Positions 25,825 to 33,575 of a stretch of DNA of 64,000 bases are shown piece after piece. Both the position numbers and the translations under genes were made by a program. The notes beneath the pieces are model-generated. The model was not told the DNA's origin. It worked only from the letters and a program-made list of their open reading frames with translations, and searched no databases. Origin of the DNA: Pseudoxanthomonas sp. PXM03 (lineage in GTDB: Bacteria > Pseudomonadota > Gammaproteobacteria > Xanthomonadales > Xanthomonadaceae); assembly GCF_014852005.1 (NCBI RefSeq), contig NZ_JACVAU010000002.1, positions 372,001-436,000 of the forward strand. The letters run 5' to 3'. Each line of letters starts with the position of its first letter. Within the stretch, counting starts at the first letter, position 1.

Positions 25825-27484
25825 GCGACGCCTCCACCCCGGTCACCCGCATCCCGGCGGCAACGGCACGCCGCTTGAGGGTACGCGCCGTGATGCACGC
25901 CACGGCGGCGGTCACCAGCAATGACAGGTCAACGCCCGCGACAGGCCAATAGCCCGTGCGCAGCGTGGCGAGCAGGTGGTCACCGGTCGTCACCCAGTTC
26001 AGCAACACGGCCGCCACGGCCAGCACCGCTATCGCCCCGGATTGCTCGCGCCATGCGGGATTGGCGAGCCCGCGCGCGACCGGTGCGCTGCGCCAGCCGG
26101 CATGCAGCAACGCCAGCACCCAGGTTCCCCAGAAGGCGTAGCGCTCCCAGTCCCCGCGTGCCGGCAGGCCCTCGGGCAGCAGGCGGTTGGCGACCAGTAT
26201 CCCGAGTGCGGCCAGCACCATGCCCGTCACCGTGGTGACGGCCAGGGCATCGACCACCCTCGCACCCTGGCTGCCACGCTGGGCATGCTGGCGCTTGCGC
26301 TTCTCGACGAAGAACACGAACCCGGTCGCGATGCACACCGCACCCGCCAGCCCGCCCAGCACGTAGAACCAGCGCAGCAACCAGTGACGGAAGTGCTGCA
26401 GGTGCAGGCCGGTGAGGAACTCGCTGACGCGACCCACCGGGGTGGCGGCAGGATCCTCGCGGATCAGTTCGCCGGTCGATGCCTTGTAGTGGATGCCGTC
26501 GCCCACCAGCGCGATGCGGTCGGTACCCGCGCGGTAGACGCTGACGTAGCCATTGGCATCGCCCACGTGCTGCAGCACCAGGAAGCCGACGTCGCCCGCC
26601 TTGTCCTTCGCCTCCCAGCGGCGTTGCGCATCGGCCACCATCGCGTCGACATTGGCCAGGCCCGCAGGCACGCCCGCGCGCTCATGCGGCAGGCCGGTCT
26701 CGCGCGCTTCCACTTCCGCGTGCAGGTCATGCAGTCCGTGCAGCTGCGTGTGTCCGAGCGGGAAGTAGTACGTGGCGGCGAAGATCAGCAGGCCGGTGAA
26801 CGCGAAGAAGAAATGGAACGGCAGTGCGACGACGCCGGTCAGGTTGTGCAGGTCCAGCACGCTGCGCAGGCGCGCCTTGTCGGGACGGAAGGTGAAGAAC
26901 TCGCGGAAGATCTTGCGGTGCATCACCACGCCGCTGACCAGCGCGGCCAGCATCACCAGCGCGGAGAAGCCAACGATCCAGATGCCCAGGTTCTTCCAGT
27001 CCAGGGTCAGACCGTAGTGCATGGGATAGAAGAAGCCGCTGCCGACCTTGAGCCTGTCGTTGGGCAAGGGCGTGCCGTCGCGCGGATCGAGGGTGCCGTC
27101 GGCCCAGATGGTCTCCTCCGGATCCTTCGCATTCGGCACTTCGTAACCCGCGAACACCTGCAGCACCGGATCGCGGTGGGTGGTGTAGGCGCTCCAGCTG
27201 ACCACGGTATCGAAGCGGGCCGGCATCTCGCCGTTGACGCGGGGGCGCATCGCGTCCACGGCCGCCGGCAGCGGCTGCATGCGCTCGAAGGCCGGACGCA
27301 GCACCTTTTCGTACGAAGGCATCGGTTGCGGCTCGAAACGCGTGGACGGAATCGCCCAGCGGTCGATCTCGCGGTCGAACACCGAGAGCGCGCCGAAGAA
27401 GAACGCGGCCATCAGCACGAAGCCCAGCACCAAGCCGAACCAGGTATGCAGCCATGCCATGGCCTGACGGAAGCTCGGGAACAT
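25817..27484 (-). CDS. PepSY-associated membrane protein
   Basis: 555 aa. An N-terminal helix (WLHTWFGLVLGFVLMAAFFFG) starts the PepSY_TM architecture, with further helices near residues 165-190, 215-235, 365-390 and at the C-terminus. HMHRK-type and LHNLTGV/LHLQHFRHW segments supply histidines that may bind haem. Members are thought to be ferric-siderophore reductases in the inner membrane. GAGGAGG precedes ATG 27484. It is third in the operon receptor-DUF3649-PepSY-DUF3325. Confidence 0.88.
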   Translation of the reverse strand: MFPSFRQAMAWLHTWFGLVLGFVLMAAFFFGALSVFDREIDRWAIPSTRFEPQPMPSYEKVLRPAFERMQPLPAAVDAMRPRVNGEMPARFDTVVSWSAYTTHRDPVLQVFAGYEVPNAKDPEETIWADGTLDPRDGTPLPNDRLKVGSGFFYPMHYGLTLDWKNLGIWIVGFSALVMLAALVSGVVMHRKIFREFFTFRPDKARLRSVLDLHNLTGVVALPFHFFFAFTGLLIFAATYYFPLGHTQLHGLHDLHAEVEARETGLPHERAGVPAGLANVDAMVADAQRRWEAKDKAGDVGFLVLQHVGDANGYVSVYRAGTDRIALVGDGIHYKASTGELIREDPAATPVGRVSEFLTGLHLQHFRHWLLRWFYVLGGLAGAVCIATGFVFFVEKRKRQHAQRGSQGARVVDALAVTTVTGMVLAALGILVANRLLPEGLPARGDWERYAFWGTWVLALLHAGWRSAPVARGLANPAWREQSGAIAVLAVAAVLLNWVTTGDHLLATLRTGYWPVAGVDLSLLVTAAVACITARTLKRRAVAAGMRVTGVEASHA

Positions 27485-27494
27485 GTCGGCCTCC

Positions 27495-27806
27495 TCAGAC
27501 CAGCAGCGATTGCACGAACGAGCCCGTGCCCGCCAGCAACGCACCGCCGCCGGCCAGTACCGCCCACACCACCCACACCCGGCGCGCCGCGAACGCCCAG
27601 AGGAACGCCACCAGGAACGCCAGCACGCCCAGCAGGCTGGCGAGGAACTCCGCGTCGTGGAAGTCCATGCCGGCAGCGAACATCAGGCTCGCGCCGGTGG
27701 CGACGATGCCCCAGGCGAATGCATAGCCGCCGAACACGGCGGCGGCGATGCGCGCCGCCAGTTGCAGGCGCGGCGCGTGGGGGGAAGCGGCGATGGTGCG
27801 GGACAT
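27495..27806 (-). CDS. DUF3649 membrane protein
   Basis: 103 aa with three helices (AARIAAAVFGGYAFAWG, FLASLLGVLAFLVAFLWAF, VWVVWAVLAGGGALLAG). DUF3649 proteins regularly sit between a siderophore receptor and a PepSY protein, exactly as here (36 nt after the receptor, 10 nt before PepSY). Function unknown; probably part of iron import. Confidence 0.82.
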   Translation of the reverse strand: MSRTIAASPHAPRLQLAARIAAAVFGGYAFAWGIVATGASLMFAAGMDFHDAEFLASLLGVLAFLVAFLWAFAARRVWVVWAVLAGGGALLAGTGSFVQSLLV

Positions 27807-27842
27807 GGCGATGGCTCGTGTCTCGGTACGGGAAGCGGCGGC

Positions 27843-30050
27843 TCAGAACCGCCAGTTCAGGCTGAGCGTGTAGTTGCGCGGCGCGCCGTAGTAGCCGCTG
27901 TAACGCAGCGTGTTGATGTACTTCTCGTCGCCGAGGTTGTTGACGTTGAGCCGGAGCGTGGCGTTGGGCAGGAAGTCCCAGGCGGCGAACGCATTGAGCA
28001 CCGCATAGCTGTCCTGGCGAACGGTGAAGCCGCTGGATTCCACGTTCGAAATGCTGCTCTGCCAGCGCCCGCCGATACCGAAGGACAGTGCCGTGTAGGT
28101 CGGCAGGCGCGCGCTCAGCAACAGGTTGGCCGTCCGGCGTGGCACCCAGCGATAGGTATCGTCTCCATCCTGCCCGGTCAGCTTCAGCGCGGTATAGCCG
28201 AACACCATGTCGACGTTGTCGCTCAGCTTGCCGGTGGCTTCGAATTCGACGCCCTTGGACTCGACGTCCACGCCTTCGTAGTAGAACTGGCCAAGGTCGT
28301 TGTAACCGGCACCGGTTGCCAGGCCATCCTGCTCGGCCCGGAACACGGCCAGCGTGGTCAGCAGGCGCTTGTCCAGCCAATCGGCTTTCACACCCAACTC
28401 GTAGTTCGACCCCTTGGTCGGATCCAGGTAACGCCCGTCAGCGTCCGACTGGCTCTGCGGCTGGTAGATGTCCGAGTAGCTGACGTAGCCCAATACGTTG
28501 GGAGTTAAGTCGAAGGTCAGACCCGCGTAAGGACTGGTCTCGCTCTCGGTCTGATCGAATACCACGCCGTAGTTGACGCCTTCGCGGTGGTACTCGGCGT
28601 AGTTGAATCCGACCACGGCCTTAAGCCTGTCCGTCAGCGACAGTCGGGTCGCGCCGTAGGCGCGCTTGAGCCGCTCATCCAGCGTGCTGTAGACCGACAG
28701 ATCGCCCCACACCGGCTCGGGGATCACGTCACCCGCCCACGGAAAGCCGGGCATCTCGATGTAACCGCAAAGCTCGGTGCCGCACATGGCGCCCGCGTAC
28801 TGGCTGCTGACGCTTTCGCTCTTGGACCAGCTCACGCCAAGCATGACTTCCTGATCGCGGCCGAACATGGGGAAGTGACCATTGAGCGTCGCCGAGCCCA
28901 GGTCGGCAGTGAATTTGTCGGCGCCGCCCCACGGATAACCATACAGCCCCAGATTGGTGCCCGGCTCCAGGCCAGTGGCCGCGAAATCAGTGGCGTAGAA
29001 CAGCTTGTCGTCGTTGCGGATATCGCGATGGTTGTAGGACAGCTTCATCTGCCAGTCTGCGCCCAGCTGGTGGGTGTACTCGATGAAACCGGTCTTGGTG
29101 GTCGTGTCCCAGTACGTCCAGTCCTGGGTGGTCGAGGCTCCGCGATCCCATTCGGCCTGCGTGCCGTCGCTGTACATGAAGCCGAGCGCGCCCCACATGT
29201 TGCCGTTGGTCTTTCCTTCCTGCCAGGAATACCCCAGCGTCAACGTGCCGTTCTCGCCGATCTGGCCGTCCACTACGCCATAGAGGAAGTCGCGCGTGTC
29301 GTCCTTGCCGCGCAGCCAGGAATCGCCTTCTTCGTGCGCGGCCACCACCCGTCCGGCCCAGGTGCCGTTCTCGGTGAACGGCGTGGAGTAATCGACCTCC
29401 GCCCGCGTTGTGCCCCAGGAGCCATAGCTGATGCCGACACTACCCTGCGGCTCGTTGGTGGGGCGCTTGCGCACGTAGTTGATCGTGCCGGCGGCATTGC
29501 CCACGCCGGTCAGCAGGCCGTTGGCGCCACGGATGACCTCCAGCTTCTCGTAGCCGAAGGTGTCCTGCGCGCCAGTGACGATGCCCCAGCTGTTGGGCAG
29601 ACCGACACCATCGATCTGGGTGTTGGCGATGTCGAAGCCGCGCGCGGTGAAGTTGGTACGGTTCGTTTCCCATTCCTCCACCTGGATGCCGGTCGCCATG
29701 CGCAACGCTTCGTTGAGGCTGTCGGTGCCGAACTGCGCCATCTGCTCGCTGCTCACCACGCTGATCGACTGCGGCGTCTCTTTGATCGCCAGGTCGAGGT
29801 TGGTGGCGCCGTTGCTGACGCGGCTGGCGCGCTGACCGACGACCATCACTGCATCGAGGTCTGTCGCTGTCGCGGAGGCATCTGCGGCCGCCTGGACAGC
29901 AGGCACCGCGTCCTGCGGCGCGGCGATCGCCGTGCCCGCCGTACAGGCCAGCGCGATGCAGATGGCGGTACGCAGTCGCGCCGCCATGGCGGGGGTGGCA
30001 AGGGAACGGCGGGCACGGGAAGACAGCAGGAAGGGGGACGTGGAGGGCAT
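27843..30050 (-). CDS. TonB-dependent siderophore receptor
   Basis: 735 aa. Signal sequence, then TDLDAVMVVGQRA (TonB box region) and a plug typical of FhuE/FpvA-like receptors (IKETPQSISVVSSEQMAQFG, NFTARGFDIANTQIDGV, YEKLEVIRGANGLLTGVGNAAGTINYVRK split by short gaps). The barrel ends LSLNWRF. An in-frame ATG at 30119 is possible, but the predicted promoter would leave almost no leader, so 30050 is preferred; no good ribosome-binding site decides it. First gene of the iron operon, with a Fur-like site upstream. The siderophore is probably a hydroxamate or similar, by family only. Confidence 0.88.
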   Translation of the reverse strand: MPSTSPFLLSSRARRSLATPAMAARLRTAICIALACTAGTAIAAPQDAVPAVQAAADASATATDLDAVMVVGQRASRVSNGATNLDLAIKETPQSISVVSSEQMAQFGTDSLNEALRMATGIQVEEWETNRTNFTARGFDIANTQIDGVGLPNSWGIVTGAQDTFGYEKLEVIRGANGLLTGVGNAAGTINYVRKRPTNEPQGSVGISYGSWGTTRAEVDYSTPFTENGTWAGRVVAAHEEGDSWLRGKDDTRDFLYGVVDGQIGENGTLTLGYSWQEGKTNGNMWGALGFMYSDGTQAEWDRGASTTQDWTYWDTTTKTGFIEYTHQLGADWQMKLSYNHRDIRNDDKLFYATDFAATGLEPGTNLGLYGYPWGGADKFTADLGSATLNGHFPMFGRDQEVMLGVSWSKSESVSSQYAGAMCGTELCGYIEMPGFPWAGDVIPEPVWGDLSVYSTLDERLKRAYGATRLSLTDRLKAVVGFNYAEYHREGVNYGVVFDQTESETSPYAGLTFDLTPNVLGYVSYSDIYQPQSQSDADGRYLDPTKGSNYELGVKADWLDKRLLTTLAVFRAEQDGLATGAGYNDLGQFYYEGVDVESKGVEFEATGKLSDNVDMVFGYTALKLTGQDGDDTYRWVPRRTANLLLSARLPTYTALSFGIGGRWQSSISNVESSGFTVRQDSYAVLNAFAAWDFLPNATLRLNVNNLGDEKYINTLRYSGYYGAPRNYTLSLNWRF

Positions 30051-30133
30051 GGGGGGTATCGGGGAGGGGAAAGGAAGCGGCGCAGCCGTGACGGGCAACG
30101 ACGTCCCCGCCCGCGACATCGCGCGATGCGGAC

Positions 30134-30162
30134 ATTAGATGCGAATGGTTCTTATTTTGCAA
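30134..30162 (-). promoter_or_regulatory. Siderophore-receptor promoter with Fur-like box
   Basis: Reading leftward: TTGCAA (-35, 30162-30157), a 17-bp spacer, TCTAAT (-10, 30139-30134). The spacer holds AATAAGAACCATTCGCAT, which resembles Fur boxes seen before iron-uptake genes (about 10 of 19 positions of the E. coli consensus by eye). Repression by Fur with iron is expected. Confidence 0.6.
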
Positions 30163-30270
30163 GACTGAGGTGTACCGGTTACCCCGCGAGATGCACGCAA
30201 TACCGGCCCGCGGGCGCCTTGGCCTGGAACGCACGCCCGCTGGACCCGCAGCGCTTGCGGCGAGTACGCG

Positions 30271-30301
30271 GGCACCCCGGCACGTACGGTGCCGGGGTGC
30301 C
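30271..30301 (-). terminator. Terminator of the sigma/anti-sigma operon
   Basis: Perfect 13-bp stem GGCACCCCGGCAC/GTGCCGGGGTGCC with a 5-nt loop, 12 nt past the stop of the anti-sigma gene. Confidence 0.7.
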
Positions 30302-30313
30302 CGAGGGCCTCGA

Positions 30314-30988
30314 TCAGAGCTTGAACAGCGGCTGCAGGCGTTGCGCCAGCCAGCCCGGGAAGCGAAGCGGCGCATCCAGCGCGGAAACGCAGATGCAGGC
30401 GACGCCGGGCACGGTCACCGGCTGGTGCTCGACGTCGCTGTCCAGGTCGGCCACGTCACCGGGGGCGAAGTGGCCCAGCGCATCGTGGTAGGCGCCGCGC
30501 AGGATCTGGGTGAGTTCCGTGCCGCCATGGCTGTGCACGGGCATGCTGCGGCCGGGGCCGATCTTCAGCATCAGCAGCGTACCTGTCGGCGTACCCGCCG
30601 CCCGGATGCAATGCACGCCCGGCGCCATCCAGCGCCACTTCAAGGCACGGTAGGACGTGCCGAAATAGGGATGCAGGGGCGCCGGCAGGCGATCGTCCGC
30701 CTCGTACGGTGCGACACGCGGTGGCGGTGCCACCACGACAGGTTCGTCATCGAGGCGACGCAGCATCGCCTCGCGCAGGACGGCCCGGTGGCCTTCTTCC
30801 GGGGCGCCCGGTCCGGGCTGCTGGTGTTCGATCAGCTGCCCTCCGATGCACTCGGCCTCCTCCACGCGCGCGCGGCAGTGCGGGCAGGTTTCCAGGTGCG
30901 TGGCGGCGACGATCGCCATCTCGACGGTCAGCGCCCCCGCCGCGTAGCTGAGCAGGGTGGAGGGATCGAGATGATGGTGCGGATTCAC
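30314..30988 (-). CDS. chrR: ChrR-type zinc-cupin anti-sigma factor
   Basis: 224 aa. The N-terminal zinc anti-sigma domain has H6, H31, C35 and C38 (HLETCPHC), the positions known for Rhodobacter sphaeroides ChrR. The C-terminal cupin-like domain has H152, H154, E158 and H188, with the same spacing as the second zinc site of ChrR. So it should hold the ECF factor inactive and release it on a membrane or singlet-oxygen-type signal. GTG at 30988 overlaps the sigma stop (GTGA), so the two are made together. The frame is open upstream inside the sigma gene but that part is not conserved in kind. Confidence 0.93.
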   Translation of the reverse strand: MNPHHHLDPSTLLSYAAGALTVEMAIVAATHLETCPHCRARVEEAECIGGQLIEHQQPGPGAPEEGHRAVLREAMLRRLDDEPVVVAPPPRVAPYEADDRLPAPLHPYFGTSYRALKWRWMAPGVHCIRAAGTPTGTLLMLKIGPGRSMPVHSHGGTELTQILRGAYHDALGHFAPGDVADLDSDVEHQPVTVPGVACICVSALDAPLRFPGWLAQRLQPLFKL

Positions 30989-31611
30989 GACTGACCTCGT
31001 ACTTGGCCCTGCAGGCGCAGGAACGCGCGCCGCAGGTGCGACTTCACCGTACCCAGCGGCATGTCCAGCTCGTCGGCGATTTCCTGGTGGCTCTTGGCTT
31101 CGAAATACGACATCCGCATCAACCTCGCCTGCACCGCCGGCAGTTCCTCGATGCGGCGTTGCAGGTGGACGTGCTCGGCGTAGTCCTCCGCCGACGTGAA
31201 GGGCCGGGCCAACTCCTCGTCCGTGCCCTGGCACGCATCCTCCAGCACCTGCACCCACCCGGGTTCGCGTCGCACGCGGTCGATGTGCAGGTTGCGGCCG
31301 ATCCGGAACAGCCAGGTGGACACCGCGCCCTGTTGCGGATCGTACATGGCCGCCCGCTGCCACAGGCGCAGCAGCGCCTCCTGCGAGAGCTCTTCCGCCA
31401 CCGCCTCGGGACTGCCCAGCCCGCGCAGGTACAGGCACAGGCGTGGCATGAAGTGATCGTAGATCCGCATGAAGCTGCCCCGGTCGCGCAAACGCGCGAC
31501 CGCGATCATCTCGCGGGTCCAGTCATGCGTATCCCGGGTGGAGGGCGTGGGCGTGGACACCGGCCGTGCCGCCCCGCGGGGCGGCGTAATCCTTGTGAAG
31601 TCGGACGGCAT
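30985..31611 (-). CDS. ECF sigma factor (RpoE/ChrR, ECF11-like)
   Basis: 208 aa. Region 2 spans ~46-115 (FMRIYDHFMPRLCLYLRGLG, AVSTWLFRIGRNLHIDRVRR) and region 4 spans ~155-200 (LPAVQARLMRMSYFEAKSHQ, EIADELDMPLGTVKSHLRRA). The ChrR-type anti-sigma partner places it in the ECF11-like group that answers singlet oxygen and related membrane damage. Its own upstream region carries CGCATCCAA-N14-CGTA, suggesting autoregulation. Not the E. coli envelope-stress RpoE, despite the shared name in Rhodobacter. Confidence 0.93.
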   Translation of the reverse strand: MPSDFTRITPPRGAARPVSTPTPSTRDTHDWTREMIAVARLRDRGSFMRIYDHFMPRLCLYLRGLGSPEAVAEELSQEALLRLWQRAAMYDPQQGAVSTWLFRIGRNLHIDRVRREPGWVQVLEDACQGTDEELARPFTSAEDYAEHVHLQRRIEELPAVQARLMRMSYFEAKSHQEIADELDMPLGTVKSHLRRAFLRLQGQVRGQS

Positions 31612-31650
31612 GGTATGCCAGGCCCCGTTGCTGGTCGTGATGGGCGTATG

Positions 31651-31677
31651 TACGGGCGGGACCGCCGTTTGGATGCG
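31651..31677 (-). promoter_or_regulatory. ECF-type promoter of the sigma/chrR operon
   Basis: Reading leftward: CGCATCCAA, 14 nt, CGTA, 40 nt before the sigma start codon. The same element precedes three other transcription units in this window. Confidence 0.7.
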
Positions 31678-31696
31678 GCGTCATCCAGTGCCCGGA

Positions 31697-31723
31697 TGCA
31701 TCCACCCTGCCCCGCACACCGTA
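31697..31723 (+). promoter_or_regulatory. ECF-type promoter of the divergent secreted-protein gene
   Basis: TGCATCCAC, 14 nt, CGTA, 36 nt before ATG 31759. It lies back-to-back with the sigma promoter, 19 bp apart, so both could be fired by the same sigma factor. Confidence 0.6.
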
Positions 31724-31758
31724 GGACGAACCGGTCCACCTCCCGGGAATCCCGACGC

Positions 31759-32550
31759 ATGTCCGTACGCAGCCACCTGCTCGCGCTGTCGATGGGCACC
31801 ATCGGCGCCTGTGTGGCCGGTCCCGCCCGTGCGGATACCGACGTCCAGCATCAGGAAGCCCGCGCACATGCCCGCAAGGGCGAAACGCTGCTCTACCGCG
31901 AATCGCACTGGCGTTACCGGCAGGAGGGAACGGCGCGCCGGCTGGTGCTGTATCGGTGTCCCGATGGCCGTGCGTTCGCGCGCAAGACCGTGGTCGAACG
32001 CGCCATGGCCCAGGCACCGGACTTCGATTTCCAGGATGCCCGGGATGGCTATCGCGAAGGCGTGCGCAGCGGGCCGCAGGGGCGCGTGGTCTACGTCCGG
32101 TCGGGTGCGCGCGCTCCACTGAAGGAACGTGCGCTGGCCGTACCCGCCGATGGCGTGATCGATGCCGGCTTCGACGCCAGCGTGCGCCTGCACTGGGCGA
32201 CCCTCCGCGCCGGTGACGACGTGACCCAACCCTTCCTGCTGCCCAGCCGGATGTCCTTCGTGCCGGTACGCCTGCAGCCCGGGCCCTCCGTGCGATGGCA
32301 AGGCATTCCCGCGCAGCGCATGACGATGCGACTGGACCGCTGGTATGGCTTCGTCGCGCCTTCGATGGAACTGACCTACGCGGACGCGGACCGGCGCCTG
32401 CTGGAGTTCGCCGGCATCGCCACCATCCGCGACAGCGCCGGGCGGCACCAGGACGTCCGCATCGTGTTTCCCGAACCCGCCAAGCCCGCCGATGCAGGCG
32501 CCCTGCAGCGCGCACTCGCCACGCCGCTCGTGCAGCGGTGCACGCCCTGA
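31759..32550 (+). CDS. Secreted protein of unknown function, candidate ECF target
   Basis: 263 aa. A signal peptide (MSVRSHLLALSMGTIGACVAGPARA) is followed by a soluble, beta-rich sequence with KGETLLYRESHWRYRQEGT and a C-terminal disulfide candidate (two cysteines: YRCPDG and QRCTP). Similar short exported proteins are seen in such stress loci but I cannot name the family. It is divergent from the sigma gene and carries a matching ECF-type promoter, and lies just before the lipid operon, so a role in membrane or periplasmic protection is plausible. Confidence 0.75.
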   Translation: MSVRSHLLALSMGTIGACVAGPARADTDVQHQEARAHARKGETLLYRESHWRYRQEGTARRLVLYRCPDGRAFARKTVVERAMAQAPDFDFQDARDGYREGVRSGPQGRVVYVRSGARAPLKERALAVPADGVIDAGFDASVRLHWATLRAGDDVTQPFLLPSRMSFVPVRLQPGPSVRWQGIPAQRMTMRLDRWYGFVAPSMELTYADADRRLLEFAGIATIRDSAGRHQDVRIVFPEPAKPADAGALQRALATPLVQRCTP

Positions 32551-32563
32551 GTGTCGTGCCGCG

Positions 32564-32590
32564 TGCATCCAATCACCGTCTGCACACGTA
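32564..32590 (+). promoter_or_regulatory. ECF-type promoter of the lipid operon
   Basis: TGCATCCAA, 14 nt, CGTA(TG), 29 nt before the desaturase ATG at 32620. This is the best copy of the shared element. Confidence 0.72.
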
Positions 32591-32619
32591 TGTGCCGTGA
32601 ATGCAGCGGAGACAGAGCG

Positions 32620-33573
32620 ATGCCGGCCAGCGTTTCATCCACCTCCACGCTGGCGGCACGCGGTCTGGCCGCTGTGCGTCGCTGGTTCGACACGCAGAGG
32701 GTGGATGACGAAGACGCAGGCCGCGCCCGGGAGATCGACTGGCTGCGTGCCGCCCCCTTCATCGGCATGCACCTTGCGTGCGTGGCCGTGCTGTGGGTCG
32801 GCGTATCGCCTGTCGCGGTGATCGCGGCAGTGGCGCTCTACGCCGTGCGCATGTTCGCGATCACCGCCTTCTACCACCGCTACTTCTCGCACCGCACGTT
32901 CCGCACTTCGCGCGTGCTGCAGTTCGTGTTCGCGCTGATCGGTGCCGCGAGCGTGCAGCGCGGGCCGTTGTGGTGGGCCGCGCACCACCGCAACCACCAC
33001 CGCCATGCCGACACCCCTGCGGACCCGCATTCGCCCGCGGTGCACGGCTTCTGGTGGAGCCACGCGGGCTGGTTCCTCACCCGCGGCGGCTTCCGCACGG
33101 ACTGGGCGCGCATCCCCGACCTTGCGCGCTATCCGGAGCTGCGCTGGCTGGATCGCTACGACACCGTCGTGCCGGTACTGCTGGCCGCCAGCCTGTATGC
33201 GGTCGGGGAACTGCTGGAGTACGTGGCCCCGCAGTGGGGCACGAACGGCCCGCAGCTGCTGGTGTGGGGCTTCTTCGTGTCCACCGTAGTGCTGTTCCAT
33301 GCCACGGTCACCATCAATTCGCTGGCGCACCGCTTCGGCCGCCGCCGTTTCGACACGCGCGACGACAGCCGCAACAACATCTGGCTCGCGCTGCTGACTT
33401 TCGGCGAGGGTTGGCACAACAACCACCACTTCTTTCCAGGTACCGCGCGCCAGGGGTTCCGCTGGTGGGAAATCGACCTGACCTGGTACGGACTGCGGCT
33501 GCTCGCCCTGTTCGGCCTGGTGCGGGAACTCAAGCCGGTGCCCGCCTGGGTGCTGGCGAAGGCGAGGCACTGA
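32620..33573 (+). CDS. Acyl-CoA/phospholipid desaturase
   Basis: 317 aa membrane di-iron desaturase. Histidine boxes are HRYFSH (86-91), HHRNHHRH (122-129) and HNNHH (266-270), in the spacing of delta-9 stearoyl-CoA desaturase relatives, with four hydrophobic helices. It should introduce a double bond in membrane acyl chains, creating substrate for the methyltransferases downstream. ATG at 32620 follows CGGAGA; an upstream in-frame ATG precedes the promoter and is rejected. First of seven genes with gaps of 2 nt or less, or 4-nt overlaps. Confidence 0.9.
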   Translation: MPASVSSTSTLAARGLAAVRRWFDTQRVDDEDAGRAREIDWLRAAPFIGMHLACVAVLWVGVSPVAVIAAVALYAVRMFAITAFYHRYFSHRTFRTSRVLQFVFALIGAASVQRGPLWWAAHHRNHHRHADTPADPHSPAVHGFWWSHAGWFLTRGGFRTDWARIPDLARYPELRWLDRYDTVVPVLLAASLYAVGELLEYVAPQWGTNGPQLLVWGFFVSTVVLFHATVTINSLAHRFGRRRFDTRDDSRNNIWLALLTFGEGWHNNHHFFPGTARQGFRWWEIDLTWYGLRLLALFGLVRELKPVPAWVLAKARH

Positions 33574-33575
33574 GC

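Noticed and set aside
25976-27865. 629-codon plus-strand frame over the PepSY gene
   Set aside because: Antisense shadow; histidine/glutamine-rich with no hydrophobic or domain pattern.
28587-30491. 634-codon plus-strand frame over the siderophore receptor
   Set aside because: Antisense shadow; the minus strand encodes a complete receptor.
31003-31758. Upstream extension of the 31759 gene frame
   Set aside because: It runs antisense through the sigma gene and past the ECF-type promoter; ATG 31759 gives the signal peptide.
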